A stretch of 64,000 bases of DNA from CAVVSQ01 sp963848825. Its GTDB lineage: Bacteria; Planctomycetota; Planctomycetia; Gemmatales; Gemmataceae. Below are positions 1-9,715 of this stretch, piece by piece. The number at the start of each line of letters is the position of its first letter. Within the stretch, counting starts at the first letter, position 1. A program made the position numbers and the translations under genes. The notes under the pieces were generated by a model. The model saw only the letters and a list, made by a program, of their open reading frames with translations, was not told the DNA's origin and did not search any database. The stretch is from assembly GCA_963848825.1 (NCBI GenBank), contig CAWKFA010000015.1:806001-870000 (forward strand), in the 5' to 3' direction.

Positions 1-247
1 ATCCCGGCGCCACCACCAGCCCGCGGGCGTTGATCTCCCGTTTGGCCGGGTTCGCGGGAACGTTGCCCATGGCGACAATCTTCGTGCCGCGTACCGCCAC
101 ATCGCCGTAATACCAGGGATTGCCTGTGCCATCGACGATCTTGCCGTGGCGAATCACCAGGTCGAACTGACTATCTTCCGCCGCCGGCGCCGTGGCGCCA
201 AAGATAAACGTCGCGAAGGAAAGAACGGATATGGAGAGCCGACGCAT
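1..247 (-). CDS. Amidohydrolase / D-aminoacylase-like protein, N-terminal part
   Basis: Reading from the ATG at 247, about 82 codons are present before the gene leaves the left edge. The first 23 or so residues form a signal peptide (hydrophobic stretch ending ATAPAAED), followed by the strand typical of amidohydrolases: FDLVIRHGKIVDGTGNPWYY and then GDVAVRGTKIVAMG. This is the N-terminal composite beta-sandwich of the D-aminoacylase/dihydroorotase-like superfamily. The metal-binding HxH motif would lie just beyond the edge, so the substrate cannot be inferred. The signal peptide suggests a periplasmic or secreted enzyme. Confidence 0.75.
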   Translation of the reverse strand, partial: MRRLSISVLSFATFIFGATAPAAEDSQFDLVIRHGKIVDGTGNPWYYGDVAVRGTKIVAMGNVPANPAKREINARGLVVAPG

Positions 248-375
248 GGTGTTTCCTCGGCGGGTGGAGACCTGGCAACTGACGCTATTATCCAGTGCGA
301 CTGGGGAATGTCAAAAGGATTAAGGAATACCAGATAAAGTCCGCAGCGTGGGCGGCGAGCTGCGTCCGCTGGAAG

Positions 376-1969
376 TTAGTATCCCGGCCAATCAAGGGCC
401 ACCAGCAGATCGTAGAGCCATGGATGGCGCCATGGGTTCCAGGGTGAGTAGTTCGCGGTCAGTACGGAAACACCCAGGCATAGGTAGCCGAGCGCTCGCC
501 CCCACTTCGACGCTCCCAGGCGGTCCGCACTGGGCAGCAAGCACAATAGCCAAAGTGGGCTTAACCAGATGAGCCAGCGCAGGCCGACGGTGAAGCCGCC
601 ATAATTGTCGCTTTTGAACGCGTAAAAACCGACCACGACAAGTGTCAAAGCCAGGGTCAGCGGGGCCAAGAACCATGGTAGACCTGGCGACTCGTCTGCA
701 ACGGCTGGCTGCCGTGTTCGCCGCCAGTTGCTCCCCAGGTGCCAGGCGCCGCCAATCATCGGCGCCATGGCGAGCAGCCAAAGCGGCGTCAGCGAGAATA
801 AACCATGGTGGCCGAACAGCAGATGACCCACATACGCCAGGCGAGATTCATGAAAGCGTGCCCAGTCGATGCCGGTTTTGGTTTGGCCTTCGAGTGGCTT
901 GCGCCAGTGACTGCCTTCATATTCATACCACTCGCCGCCGAATTCACTATACGCCGGTTTCAGTTGGCCGACGGCGACCACGTTGGTGACGAAAAACGCA
1001 ATGGCCGGCACGGCAGCCGCCGTGACAAAGAAAAGGAGTGTGCGCCGGGGGTCCCAGTAGCCAAGTAGCAGGAACACAATGACCGCGAAGGCCAGGGCGG
1101 GCAATTCATTGCATACCGCAAAAGATGCAAACAAACCGGCGGCCGCATGATGCTGCCAGGGGGACCTGGTAACCCAGTCGGCACAACCGCCGCGAGCGCA
1201 CGGCGTGCGCCGCCAAATTTCGACAACGCTAACCAGCGTGAAGAGCACTGCATAGGCTGCAATGACATGGTTATTGAGCGTAATGAGAAACGGCGTGACC
1301 AGGGTACCGAAGGCCGCGGCGGCCACGACGAAGTACTTGCCCCAATCCGTTCGGCCAAAATGCTCCGCGAGGTTGGCGATCTGCCGCAGGTAGATCCCAA
1401 AAGGGAGCACGTTGACCAGGACCAGAATCGTTCGCACCACCGCATCGGGATGGGCTGTCATCGTCCAGCCAAAAAACACCTTGAGTAGCCAATACAGCCC
1501 GGCCAACAGCGTCGCTAACAGCGGCGGCTTGCTGGAGTAAAAGTCCCATGTGGTCGGCTGCAGGACTTTATCGACGCTTTGATAGCCATCTTTAAAAATA
1601 ATGCCACGGTCGGAACGAACACGCGCGTAATATCCGGCCTGGACGATGGCCGCCGATCCCAGTGCGCTGGTATTCCCTAGCGGCGCGACAGCGCTGGCCA
1701 GGGCCGTGTCACGGTTGCGGTGGCCGATAACATAAGTTCCTTCATCCCCGAGCGCGAATGGTCGCCCAGCGTGAACGGTCATTGGAGCTAAAGGTTGGCA
1801 TCTGCGCCGGTCGCGTGGTGGGCCACAGGCGCCGTCGATCGCCGGGGTCTTCTTCATCGCGATGGATCGATGGCTCGAATACGAGCTGGGCGGACATAAT
1901 CCGCCCCAGAGCGGCCCCAAGGGCTACCGCGATCATAATCCCATAGAGCAAGCGGCGTGACGGGTTCAT
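376..1969 (-). CDS. Polytopic membrane protein, glycosyltransferase-39-like, frameshifted
   Basis: Start taken at the ATG at 1969, which gives an N-terminal signal-anchor (MNPSRRLLYGIMIAVALG). The first 75 residues end at ARG and the homologous continuation DEGTYVIGHRN lies in another frame, so there is one frame break near 1750. The rest holds about eight to ten hydrophobic helices, consistent with a membrane-embedded glycosyltransferase (ArnT/GT39-like) or a planctomycete protein of unknown role. A soluble loop containing DFYSSKPPLLATLLAGLYW near residue 150 precedes the first long helices, as in GT39-like proteins. No catalytic assignment is safe. Reconstructed length is about 530 residues. 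Confidence 0.72.
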
Positions 1970-2114
1970 CCGAATAGCTTACGAGGCCCCGACCCCGACT
2001 TCACCTGGATATTGGCGTTATTGCATTGACCACAAGATAAACGCTTGCAGCGGTGCGGTCCTGGCCATAACATGCCGTTACAATGGACATCTTCTCAAAC
2101 CAGGGAGCATCATC

Positions 2115-2546
2115 ATGAAACGTTTACTGAGTTTAATCATCGGTGTCGGTCTCGTGGCCGTCGTAATTGGCGGTGCGGCGACACACGGGGCCCAGGAGGC
2201 CAAGAAAATGGACACGCGCGTTTTCGAGATGCGGACCTACTATGCCAACCCCGGCAAGATGGAGGCCCTGCATGCTCGTTTCCGTAACCACACCAACAAG
2301 CTGTTCGTCAAACATGGCATGACCCTTATCGGCTACTGGAGCCCAATCGATGCCAAGCAGGCCGAGGAAAAATTGATCTATATCCTGGCTTATCCAAGCA
2401 AGGACGCTGCCGCCAAGAGCTGGAAGGATTTTGTTAGCGATCCCGACTGGAACGCCGCCAAGGCCAAAAGCGAAGAAAACGGCGGGCTCGTCAAGAAGGT
2501 GGAATCCGTTTATATGAACCCCACCGATTACTCGCCGATCAAATAG
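2115..2546 (+). CDS. Secreted NIPSNAP-family protein
   Basis: The 143-residue protein starts with a signal peptide (MKRLLSLIIGVGLVAVVIGG, cleavage near AATHGAQ). It then carries a single NIPSNAP (ferredoxin-like, dimeric alpha/beta barrel) domain: VFEMRTYYANPGKMEALHAR, a central GYWSP segment, a YILAYPSKDAA strand and the terminal ESVYMNPTDYSP. NIPSNAP proteins of this size are common in planctomycetes, but their biochemical role is unknown. A purine-rich GGGAG lies 7-12 bases before the ATG. It stands alone between a divergent membrane-protein gene and an ABC transporter operon. Confidence 0.85.
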   Translation: MKRLLSLIIGVGLVAVVIGGAATHGAQEAKKMDTRVFEMRTYYANPGKMEALHARFRNHTNKLFVKHGMTLIGYWSPIDAKQAEEKLIYILAYPSKDAAAKSWKDFVSDPDWNAAKAKSEENGGLVKKVESVYMNPTDYSPIK

Positions 2547-2649
2547 TAGACTGTCGTGGTGAGTCGCCGGGTGTCGGTGAATCCTTTCGCCGTATACTAA
2601 CATCTGAATCACTAACCCGGAACGACTCACCACGATTACCTCACGACCC

Positions 2650-3654
2650 ATGCCAATCATCGAGGCCGATGGCCTTGCGAAAACCTATCGCGTCTACCAG
2701 AAACAGCGGGGCCTCATGGGCGCCGTGCGTGGGCTTTTTCGCCGCGAATACAAGGAAGTTCGCGCCGTCGACGATGTCAGCTTTCAAATCGAGCCAGGGG
2801 AAATCGTCGGCTTTCTCGGCCCGAATGGCGCCGGCAAGACGACTACCCTCAAGATGTTGGCCGGACTGATCTTTCCGACCGCGGGCAAGGCACGCGTACT
2901 GGGACATGTGCCATCGGATCGCGCCGATTCCTTTCGCCGTAGCTTCGCCCTGGTCATGGGTCAGAAGAATCAGCTCTGGTGGGACCTGCCGGCAGCCGAT
3001 TCCTTTCAGCTTCATCGTGAAATCTATTCACTCCCCACGGAATCTTTCACGCGCACGCTCGGCGAGTTGACCGAGTTGTTCGGCGTGGAAAGCCTCACCC
3101 GCCAGCCCGTACGTGAATTATCGCTCGGCGAACGCATGAAGATGGAGTTGATCGCTTCCTTGCTGCACCAGCCCAGGCTGCTGTTGCTGGATGAGCCGAC
3201 GATTGGCCTGGATGTCGTGGCCCAGGTGACCATTCAAAAGTGCCTGCGCGAATACAACACCGTGCGCGGCGTCACGATTTTACTCACCAGCCATTACATG
3301 CGCGACGTGGAGGCCCTCTGCCGGCGCGTGCTCGTCATAACGCACGGCCATCTCGTCTACGACGGCCCGCTCGCCGGTATTACCGAGCAGTTCGGGCGGG
3401 CCAAGCTGGTGAAATTGCAGTTCGACGGTGACAGTCCGGCCGACCTGGGAACCTTTGGTGAAGTTACCAGCCGGCAGGGGCCCATTGTGGACCTTAAAGT
3501 CGATCGCTCGAAGGTTGCCGAGGTGCTGGCCGCGATCCTGGACCGTTACACGGTCGTTGACATGAGCGTGCAAGACCCGCCGCTGGACCAGGTGATTGCC
3601 CGTGTTTTCGAGGAGGGGCATGCCCAACATGAAGCAAGTTCTCAACCCGGCTGA
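2650..3654 (+). CDS. ABC exporter ATP-binding protein (COG4586-like)
   Basis: A 334-residue nucleotide-binding subunit. Walker A is GPNGAGKT at residues 57-64, the signature motif is LSLGERMKMEL, and Walker B is LLLLDEPTIGLD. The extended N-terminus (RGLMGAVRGLFRREYKE before the first strand) and the C-terminal regulatory region after residue 240 are typical of the uncharacterised COG4586 group, whose partners are the permeases COG4587 and COG3694. Both partners follow immediately, and the next gene starts inside this one, so the three genes form an operon for an ABC-2 type exporter of unknown substrate. Confidence 0.93.
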   Translation: MPIIEADGLAKTYRVYQKQRGLMGAVRGLFRREYKEVRAVDDVSFQIEPGEIVGFLGPNGAGKTTTLKMLAGLIFPTAGKARVLGHVPSDRADSFRRSFALVMGQKNQLWWDLPAADSFQLHREIYSLPTESFTRTLGELTELFGVESLTRQPVRELSLGERMKMELIASLLHQPRLLLLDEPTIGLDVVAQVTIQKCLREYNTVRGVTILLTSHYMRDVEALCRRVLVITHGHLVYDGPLAGITEQFGRAKLVKLQFDGDSPADLGTFGEVTSRQGPIVDLKVDRSKVAEVLAAILDRYTVVDMSVQDPPLDQVIARVFEEGHAQHEASSQPG

Positions 3655-4491
3655 TGCGGCCCTGGCACTGCCTCCAGCGGGCAAGGTGCTCAAGAAATAC
3701 TGGAAAATACTTCGCGTGTCGCTGATCGAACGGCTCGTCTATCGCGCCGATTTCATCGTGAGCACGATTTTTCGCTTCCTGCCGCTGTTGACAAGCTTTT
3801 TGCTCTGGGATGCCGTTTATGAAAGTTCGGGCAAGGCGGACCTCTCCGGGTTCAGCCGCGCAGCATGATTGCCTACCTGCTCGTCGTGCAAATCAGCCGC
3901 ATGTTCTCCAGCATGCCTGGGCTTGCCGCGGGCATCGCCCGCGATATCCGCGACGGTAATCTAAAAAAGTATCTTTTGCAGCCCATCGACATGGTAGCCT
4001 ATTTGCTCGCCTATCGGGGCGCGCACAAGATGGCCTACATCGTCACCTCCAGCATTCCTTACGCTCTGTTGTTTTACCTCTGCCGCGACGTGTTCGACGG
4101 CTTGCCCGGACCCTTGACCTTGCTGGCGTACGCGGCTTCGTTGCTTTTGGCATTTTTGATCGGGTTTTTCTTTGAGACCACGATTGGCATGATCGGCTTC
4201 TGGCTCCTGGAAGTGACCTCGTTTCTCTACGTCATCAACACGCTTAATTTCTTTGTGTCCGGGCACATGTTTCCGCTCGATCTCCTGCCGCCGTTCTGGG
4301 CCAGTGCCTTGCAAATGCTCCCCTTTCAATACCTGGCCTATTTCCCCGCCATGGTTTTCCTGGAAAAGAAGACCGGCATGGAGCTTTGGGGTGGCCTGGC
4401 CATGGAACTGGCGTGGGCGGTGGTGTTTATCGTGCTGGCGCGGGTGCTTTATCGCACGGGCTTGAAGCGCTATCGCGCCTATGGGGGCTGA
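3620..4491 (+). CDS. ABC-2 exporter permease 1 (COG4587-like), frameshifted
   Basis: The start at 3620 overlaps the upstream ATPase gene; an AGGAGG at 3611-3616 also allows the ATG at 3629. The first segment (LKKYWKILRVSLIERLVYRADF, then a first helix) ends in a stop near 3868. The rest continues in another frame as MIAYLLVVQISRMFSSMPGL, then DIRDGNLKKYLLQPIDMVAY, which is the conserved COG4587 core. One frame break lies near 3860. About six membrane helices are visible. Together with the next gene it should form the heterodimeric membrane channel of the exporter. Confidence 0.85.
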
Positions 4492-4510
4492 CGATGTTTT
4501 CAGAGGTGGG

Positions 4511-5327
4511 ATGAGCTCAATGGCATTCTTATTTCGCTATTTTCGCCTTTGGTTCGCCCTGGCGCGGTTCAGCCTCGTGGGAGAGCTGGCGTTTCGCGCA
4601 ACTTTTTGGTGAAGATCGTGGTGGAAGTGCTTTGGCTCGGCATCCTGATTGTTTTTTATGAGACGATCTTCGCCAAAACCGAGAAGATCGCGGATTGGGA
4701 TCGCTACCAGTACCTGTTCTTTCTCGGGTTTTACTTCGCGCTGGGCGGGCTTCTTGAAACCTTGTTCATGGAAAACTGCAACAACTTCGCGGACCTGGTG
4801 CGTACGGGCGACCTCGATTTCTATTTGCTCAAGCCCATGGACGAACAGTTCCTGGTAAGCTGCAGGTCCGTTGACTGGTCCTGCGCGCCCAACGTGATCA
4901 TGGGCGTAGGCGTGATGGCGGCAGCGCTTTATTTCGATGACTGGCAGTTCGATCTCGTGCGTGTGCTGCTGTTCGTTCTGCTGCTTATCTGCGGCACGGC
5001 CCTGGCTTATGGTTTTCTGCTCCTGCTCACGTCGGCGTCCGTCTGGTTCATGCGTAACCAGAGCCTGTTTGAGATGTGGTGGCTTTTTTCCACGCTCATG
5101 CGTTATCCGCGCAAATCTTCAAAGGGGAATGGGCCTATCCTGTCGGCTCTTTCTTTTTCTACGTCGTTCCCATCATGCTGGTGACCAATGTGCCGGCCAG
5201 CGTCATGATGCGCGTCATCGAGCCACACCTTGTTGTCTATACGGTGGTCGCCACCATCGTCGTCCTGTTCATCAGCCGGCGTTTTTTCCGCTTCGCCCTG
5301 GAACGCTACCGTAGTGCCAGCAGTTAA
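4511..5327 (+). CDS. ABC-2 exporter permease 2 (COG3694-like), two frame breaks
   Basis: The ATG at 4511 starts MSSMAFLFRYFRLWFALARF, which fits the N-terminus of COG3694 permeases. It reads into a stop at about 4612, while the conserved NFLVKIVVEVLWLGILIVFY lies one frame over (break near 4600). A second break near 5108 moves the tail (AQIFKGEWAYPVGSFFFYVV to the end at 5327) into a third frame. The conserved cytoplasmic segment GDLDFYLLKPMDEQFLVS is intact. About six transmembrane helices. It is the last gene of the exporter operon and is followed by the palindromic repeat block. Confidence 0.8.
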
Positions 5328-5376
5328 CCCACCACTCCCCATGCGAAACCATGGAAATTCAAAGCTTGCAGAATTC

Positions 5377-5473
5377 GTAGGGTGGCGTCGAGCGTACTCG
5401 CGCTGACCCACCGCTCCCCATGCGAAACATGGTACGTAAGGCTACGCGATTGTGTATTTCGGTGGGTCAGCGC
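5377..5473. repeat. Truncated copy of a long palindromic repeat
   Basis: The left arm (5377-5413, beginning GTAGGGTGGCGTCGAGCG) matches the left arm of the neighbouring full copy at 36 of 37 positions. The loop (CTCCCCATGCGAAACATGG and on to GATTGTGTATTT) is also shared, but the right arm stops after 14 bases (5460-5473). A third fragment consisting of loop sequence only lies at about 5328-5370. The block therefore holds one full and two partial units in tandem, in line with repeated insertion or local duplication followed by decay. Confidence 0.85.
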
Positions 5474-5501
5474 CACATGGAATTTTAAGCATGCAGAATT
5501 C

Positions 5502-5621
5502 GTAGGGTGGTGTCGAGCGTACTCGCGCTGACCCACCGCTCCCCATGCGAAACCATGGTACGTAAGCTACGCGATTGTGTATTTCGGTGGGTCAGCGCGA
5601 GTACGCTCGACGCCACCCTAC
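5502..5621. repeat. 120-bp palindromic repeat (MITE/REP-like), full copy
   Basis: The left arm 5502-5538 and right arm 5585-5621 are inverted repeats of 37 bases with a single mismatch. The 46-base loop itself contains a small inverted repeat (ACGTAAGCTACG). Copies of the same element occur at 23861-23957 and 42249-42366. This copy sits between the 3' end of the exporter permease (+) and the 3' end of the FHA gene (-), a convergent junction. No transposase is encoded. It could fold into a long hairpin as RNA from either strand. Confidence 0.9.
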
Positions 5622-5649
5622 AGGTTGCGGGAAGCTGCGCCGCGTGGAA

Positions 5650-5955
5650 TTATTCTGGATGAACGGAAAGCTTGAAAATGGTATGGCCGGCGCGAATGTG
5701 GTCGCCGTCATGGAGATCGGCCGCGAGTTGCCTGGTGTCGTTGATATAGATGCCGTTATGGCTGCTCATGTCCACGATGCGGCATTCCGGCGGATTGACT
5801 TCGACCAGAAAATGAAGGCGGGAAAAGTATTTGTCTTTGTCGGGCAGTCGAAAGTGTGCATGTTTGCTGCGGCCGACAATGAAAGTGTCCGGCCGGTCGA
5901 ACGAGAATTCCTTTCCCTTGTGCGGCCCAGCGATGATAGTCAGTGTGATACGCAT
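5650..5955 (-). CDS. Stand-alone FHA-domain protein
   Basis: A 101-residue protein that is essentially one forkhead-associated domain. It shows the phosphothreonine-binding landmarks: FIVGRSKHAHFRL (the GR of beta 3-4), YFSRLHFLVEVN (the SxxH motif), and MSSHNGIYINDTR (the NG turn). FHA domains bind phosphothreonine peptides, so it is probably an adaptor reading serine/threonine kinase signals; a kinase of that type lies at 21-22.6 kb. It follows the gene at 5977-6354 by 21 bases on the same strand, so the two are likely co-transcribed. Confidence 0.9.
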   Translation of the reverse strand: MRITLTIIAGPHKGKEFSFDRPDTFIVGRSKHAHFRLPDKDKYFSRLHFLVEVNPPECRIVDMSSHNGIYINDTRQLAADLHDGDHIRAGHTIFKLSVHPE

Positions 5956-5976
5956 GCCGTCAACGGGATTGCCGCG

Positions 5977-6354
5977 CTAATCACCATACTTGGCGACGAG
6001 GCAAGCGATGGTGTGCGCGATCCGAGCTTCGCTAAGGCCGTAACTGGAGGCGACGTCGAGGGCGGCCTCGCGGACAGCCCGATGTTCGATGACTTCCAGC
6101 GGCAGCTTGGCGTCGCCCGCCTCCGCGCGCAGCCCGGGGAGCGATAAAACCAGGACCGCGGCATGGATGGCAATCGCGGCACGCGCGGCTGAAATGCCGC
6201 GCCGCGATAGCCACTGATGTTGCCGCTGCAGGAGAGATTCAAACCGCTCGGTAAATTGTTCTTCGTTCAGTTTGCCGGTTTGAAAACGTTCCAGGTGCTT
6301 GTAAAGGGGCCGGGCCAGTCGGGGCAGGACAACTTCCATTAATTGCTTGCTCAT
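5977..6354 (-). CDS. Helical protein of unknown function upstream of the FHA gene
   Basis: A 125-residue, mostly helical protein beginning MSKQLMEVVLPRLARPLYKH. A basic, glutamine-rich N-terminal half (LNEEQFTERFESLLQRQHQW) is followed by an Ala/Leu-rich segment (AAIAIHAAVLVLSLPGLRAE) that could be a helix rather than a true membrane span. I recognise no family. Its position directly before an FHA gene suggests it may be the partner or effector of that phosphopeptide reader, but this is inference. Confidence 0.72.
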   Translation of the reverse strand: MSKQLMEVVLPRLARPLYKHLERFQTGKLNEEQFTERFESLLQRQHQWLSRRGISAARAAIAIHAAVLVLSLPGLRAEAGDAKLPLEVIEHRAVREAALDVASSYGLSEARIAHTIACLVAKYGD

Positions 6355-6683
6355 CGCCGAACTCCTTCGTCATCGGGAAGTCGAGCTGTCACCAGGCGTT
6401 CCATGCCGCCCCATGAATCTATTCTACCTAGCAATCCCAGTCGTGGCAAAAAATAGTGCGGCCGGCAGGGAAATACGGTCCTAAGCGAGGAGGACTCTTC
6501 CGGGCGGGTAGCGGTGCCAAACCGTTGTCACTGGGCAGTCTGGCTTAGCTGGGCAACATCACAATACGGAATGGCACGTCGGATTGCGATGAACGAACAG
6601 AGAAGAATTCGGATTTTTGCCCGCGCACACTTCTTCATTTCAATGGCCGGTAACCATTTTTTTGCTGACGTCGCAATAACCCC

Positions 6684-6712
6684 TTGCGGCGCGGGGGGCC
6701 TGGCCTGATAAT
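6684..6712 (+). promoter_or_regulatory. Weak sigma70-like promoter in a 430-base gene-free gap
   Basis: The gap 6355-6788 lies between divergent genes and holds no credible coding region. TTGCGG at 6684 and GATAAT at 6707 are separated by 17 bases and could drive the VCBS gene starting at 6789. Only 4 of 6 bases match the consensus at -35. No other structured element stands out in the gap. Confidence 0.25.
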
Positions 6713-6788
6713 CAGCGGCAACGCGACGTATAAAGTGGCCAGACATTGGGTAACTGGCATGCGCGGGCAATTTCTATGGGGTCACGTG

Positions 6789-8429
6789 ATGAAACTTCTC
6801 TCCCGGTTGCTGGCGGCGACCTTGCTGTTAACACTGATTGTGCCGTTTGGGGCGCGCGAGGCGGAAGGTCAAACCAAGGTTGCCGCCAAGAAAAGCAAGA
6901 TTCGGTGGCAAAAGACGGTGATTGACACGGTGTTCCGCTCGGAAGGGGTGGGTGTCGCCGATCTCAATAAAGATGGCAAGATGGACATTTTCGTGGGCGA
7001 CGTCTGGTACGAAGCGCCGGACTGGAAGATGCACGAAGTACGCACTCCCAAGAAGTATGACGCCGCCAAGGGCTATAGCGAGTCCTTTGCCTGTTTTCCG
7101 GGCGACTTCAATGGCGATGGCTATCCCGACATGATCGTCATTCCTTTCCCGGGAGCTCCCTGCTTCTGGTATGAGAACCCCGGCGCCAAGGGGGGCAAAT
7201 GGATCCCCCACCTGTTGGCCTCAAGTGCCTGCAATGAAACACCAATTTATGTTGATCTGTTCGGCACCGGCTCCAAGGTACTTGTCATGGGCTGGCAGCC
7301 CCCCGATAAGAATGACCAGGGGCAAATGTGTTACTTCATTCCCGGGAAAGATCCCACCCAACCCTGGCAAAAACTTCCCATCAGCGAACCCAGTCAGCCA
7401 GGGAAAGAGATTCCCGGCACTCGTAAATTCTCGCACGGGCTGGGACATGGCGATGTGAATGGCGACGGCCGGGCCGATATCATCGTGGCGGATGGCTGGT
7501 GGGAGCAACCGGCCAAAGTGGATGCGGCAGTCCCCTGGACATTTCACCCCGCCAACCTGAACCCCGTTTGCGCTGACATGTTCACTTACGACATTGACGG
7601 TGATGGCAAGGCGGACATTGTCTCCAGCTCAGCGCATGGCTACGGCTTCTGGTGGCATCAGCAGAAGCCGGGCCCGAATGGGCCGGCCTTCGTGCTTCAC
7701 GATTTATTTCCGCCGCCAGCGATCGTCACCAAACTCTCCAAAGACCTCAAGCAGACGCCGGAGGAATTGGCGCTCTATCACGCGCTCAACAAATTTCGCA
7801 ACGACCAGGGAAGGGCGCCCTGGCGTTTGAATAACGATCTCTCCAGCGTCGCCGCCGCTCAAATGGCGGCCGCCAATGGCATCAAGGCCGGCATCAAGAA
7901 TACTTTCCAGGGTAAGGTTATTGGCCAGGCCAAGCTGCTAAATAGCACGGAGACCGATGTCAAGAATGCCGTCAAGCTCCTCATGGCGGACCTCGAAAAA
8001 CAGCCCGGAACGCTGTCGCCGGCGCTTGAAGTCGGTGTGGCCACTGTCCCGAGCAAGGCGCCAGCGGCTGGAGTTAACTACGCGGTATATCTTGGGAATG
8101 CCGGCGCCTTTTCGCTCCCGGCACAAACCCACGCCTTGCATTGTGTCGATATCAATGGCGACGGCCTCAAGGATTTCGTCACGGGAAGGCGCTGGTCGGC
8201 GCACGGTCCCCGCGGCGATGCCGGCCCCAATGACCCGGCTTGCCTTTATTGGTTCGAAGCCCGGCGCGACCCGACTGGCTTCACAACGTTCGTTCCGCAT
8301 GAAATCGACGATGACTCCGGCATCGGTACCACATTCGCCGTGGCGGATATGAACGGCGATGGCCTGCCTGATATCATCATTTCCAACAAAAAGGGCGTGT
8401 TTTTGTTTATCCAGGTTCGGGAGGATTGA
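6789..8429 (+). CDS. Secreted VCBS/FG-GAP propeller with an inserted CAP-like domain
   Basis: Start chosen at the ATG at 6789 because it opens a clean signal peptide (MKLLSRLLAATLLLTLIVPF, cut near AEGQ); longer starts would add unrelated residues. The 546-residue protein has calcium-binding-like FG-GAP/VCBS repeats: DLNKDGKMDIFVGD, DFNGDGYPDMI, DVNGDGRADIIVADG, DIDGDGKADIVSS, then DINGDGLKDFVTG and DMNGDGLPDIIISN. Between repeats four and five, residues about 313-434 resemble a CAP/SCP domain (ALYHALNKFRNDQGRAPWRL, LSSVAAAQMAAANG, ending NYAVYLG). The catalytic histidines of CAP proteins are not evident there. Probably cell-surface or periplasmic; substrate unknown. Confidence 0.85.
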   Translation: MKLLSRLLAATLLLTLIVPFGAREAEGQTKVAAKKSKIRWQKTVIDTVFRSEGVGVADLNKDGKMDIFVGDVWYEAPDWKMHEVRTPKKYDAAKGYSESFACFPGDFNGDGYPDMIVIPFPGAPCFWYENPGAKGGKWIPHLLASSACNETPIYVDLFGTGSKVLVMGWQPPDKNDQGQMCYFIPGKDPTQPWQKLPISEPSQPGKEIPGTRKFSHGLGHGDVNGDGRADIIVADGWWEQPAKVDAAVPWTFHPANLNPVCADMFTYDIDGDGKADIVSSSAHGYGFWWHQQKPGPNGPAFVLHDLFPPPAIVTKLSKDLKQTPEELALYHALNKFRNDQGRAPWRLNNDLSSVAAAQMAAANGIKAGIKNTFQGKVIGQAKLLNSTETDVKNAVKLLMADLEKQPGTLSPALEVGVATVPSKAPAAGVNYAVYLGNAGAFSLPAQTHALHCVDINGDGLKDFVTGRRWSAHGPRGDAGPNDPACLYWFEARRDPTGFTTFVPHEIDDDSGIGTTFAVADMNGDGLPDIIISNKKGVFLFIQVRED

Positions 8430-8443
8430 GCCTTGACGCTCAG

Positions 8444-8476
8444 CCGAATAAGGGGTGGGTTTGACCCCTTATTCGG
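8444..8476 (+). terminator. Hairpin after the VCBS gene
   Basis: CCGAATAAGGGGT (8444-8456) and ACCCCTTATTCGG (8464-8476) form a perfect 13-bp stem with a 7-base loop, 14 bases after the VCBS stop codon. There is no clear T-run on the plus strand, so it may be a transcript-end stabiliser rather than a classic intrinsic terminator. Confidence 0.55.
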
Positions 8477-8513
8477 GAGCCTTTAGGCCAGCCATGGGCG
8501 CGGTCACCTCATT

Positions 8514-9594
8514 ATGAAAACTTCTTTCACGGTCGCTGTCCTTCCAGGAGATGGCATCGGCGTCGATGTCACCGCCGAAGCCGTCAAGGTTTTGCGCCGC
8601 GGAACGATCCTTTTCGCTGCGCCTGAGCACGCATGCCTGTGGCGCTGACTGCTATCAACAAACCGGCAACGATCTCCCCGCCGAGACAATCAGTGCCTGC
8701 CGGGACGCGGATGCCGTGCTACTAGGCGCCATGGGGCATCCCGATATTCGCAAGCCGGATGGGACGGAGTTGACCCCCCAGGTCACGCTACGCGTGCTGC
8801 TTGACCTTTATGCCGGCGTGCGGCCCTGCAAGCTCTACCCCGGAGCACGCTCACCCCTGGCCGGCGTCAAACCGGGCGATATCGACCTGGTCATCTTGCG
8901 TGAACAAACCGAAGGGCTCTTCGCCAGTCAAATGGGCGGCATCGTTTTACACGATCAGGTCGCTACCGACACCCTGGTGATGACGCGCGCCGGCGTTCGC
9001 CGCATTTGCGACTTCGCCTTTTGCCTCGCCAGGGATCGTAAACGTGTCGATCCGGCCGCGCCGTGCAAGGTTACCTGCGTCGACAAGGCCAATATCTTCA
9101 AGAGCTATGCGTTTTTCCGCAAAGTTTTCGACGAGGTGGCCGCCGGTCATGCGGGCGTAAGCAGCGACCATGCCTATATCGACGCCCAGGCACTTTACCT
9201 GGTGCAACGGCCCAAACGGCTGGACGTGCTGGTGACGGAGAACATGTTTGGTGACATTCTGTCCGATCTCGCCGCGGGCCTCATCGGCGGCATGGGCATG
9301 GCGCCGTCGGGAGATATCGGCGATCGTCATGCCGTCTTTCAACCCGCTCATGGCACCGCGCCTGACATCGCCGGCAAAGGAATCGCCAACCCCATCGCCG
9401 CCATTCTCTCGGCCGCCATGCTTCTGGATTGGCTCGGTCGGCGCCATGGCAACCCCGCTCTGACGCAAGCGGCGGAGCGAATCGATGCGGCAGTGTTTCG
9501 CGTCCTTGCCGAGGGCAAGGTACTGCCCGCCGACCAGGGTGGGTCCGCGACTACGGAGCAGTTCGGTGCGGCCATCGTCGCGGCGCTCCAGTGA
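8514..9594 (+). CDS. Isocitrate/isopropylmalate dehydrogenase family enzyme, frameshifted
   Basis: The ATG at 8514 opens MKTSFTVAVLPGDGIGVDVT, the N-terminal nucleotide-binding signature of the beta-decarboxylating dehydrogenases. After VKVLR the frame changes (near 8597) and the rest reads AERSFSLRL to the end. Conserved family elements are LLGAMGHPDIR, DLVILREQTEGLF, the VDKANIF segment, LVTENMFGDILSDLAAGL (Mg-binding aspartates) and FQPAHGTAPDIAGKGIANP. Reconstructed length is about 360 residues, normal for the family. LeuB, tartrate-type and homoisocitrate enzymes share these motifs, so substrate is not resolved. No leucine-pathway gene is adjacent. Confidence 0.85.
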
Positions 9595-9605
9595 AACGCA
9601 GGCGC

Positions 9606-9633
9606 TTGACGTCTCGGCCAACTTTGGGATAAT
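9606..9633 (+). promoter_or_regulatory. Sigma70-like promoter for the PQQ-propeller gene
   Basis: TTGACG at 9606-9611 and GATAAT at 9628-9633 with 16-base spacing, 83 bases before the start at 9716. Five of six bases match consensus in each hexamer. Confidence 0.5.
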
Positions 9634-9715
9634 CAATCCAATTGCCGTGAGAAGGGAGCCTCACTCCTTTATCCTCGGCCCTCTTGAACACATTTTTCGA
9701 TCCGGACGGTTTTTC

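Noticed and set aside
5324..5621. Short reading frames within the palindromic repeats (products rich in REYARRHPT and similar).
   Set aside because: They follow the repeat sequence on both strands, recur with the repeat at each locus and lack start signals; they are by-products of the palindrome.
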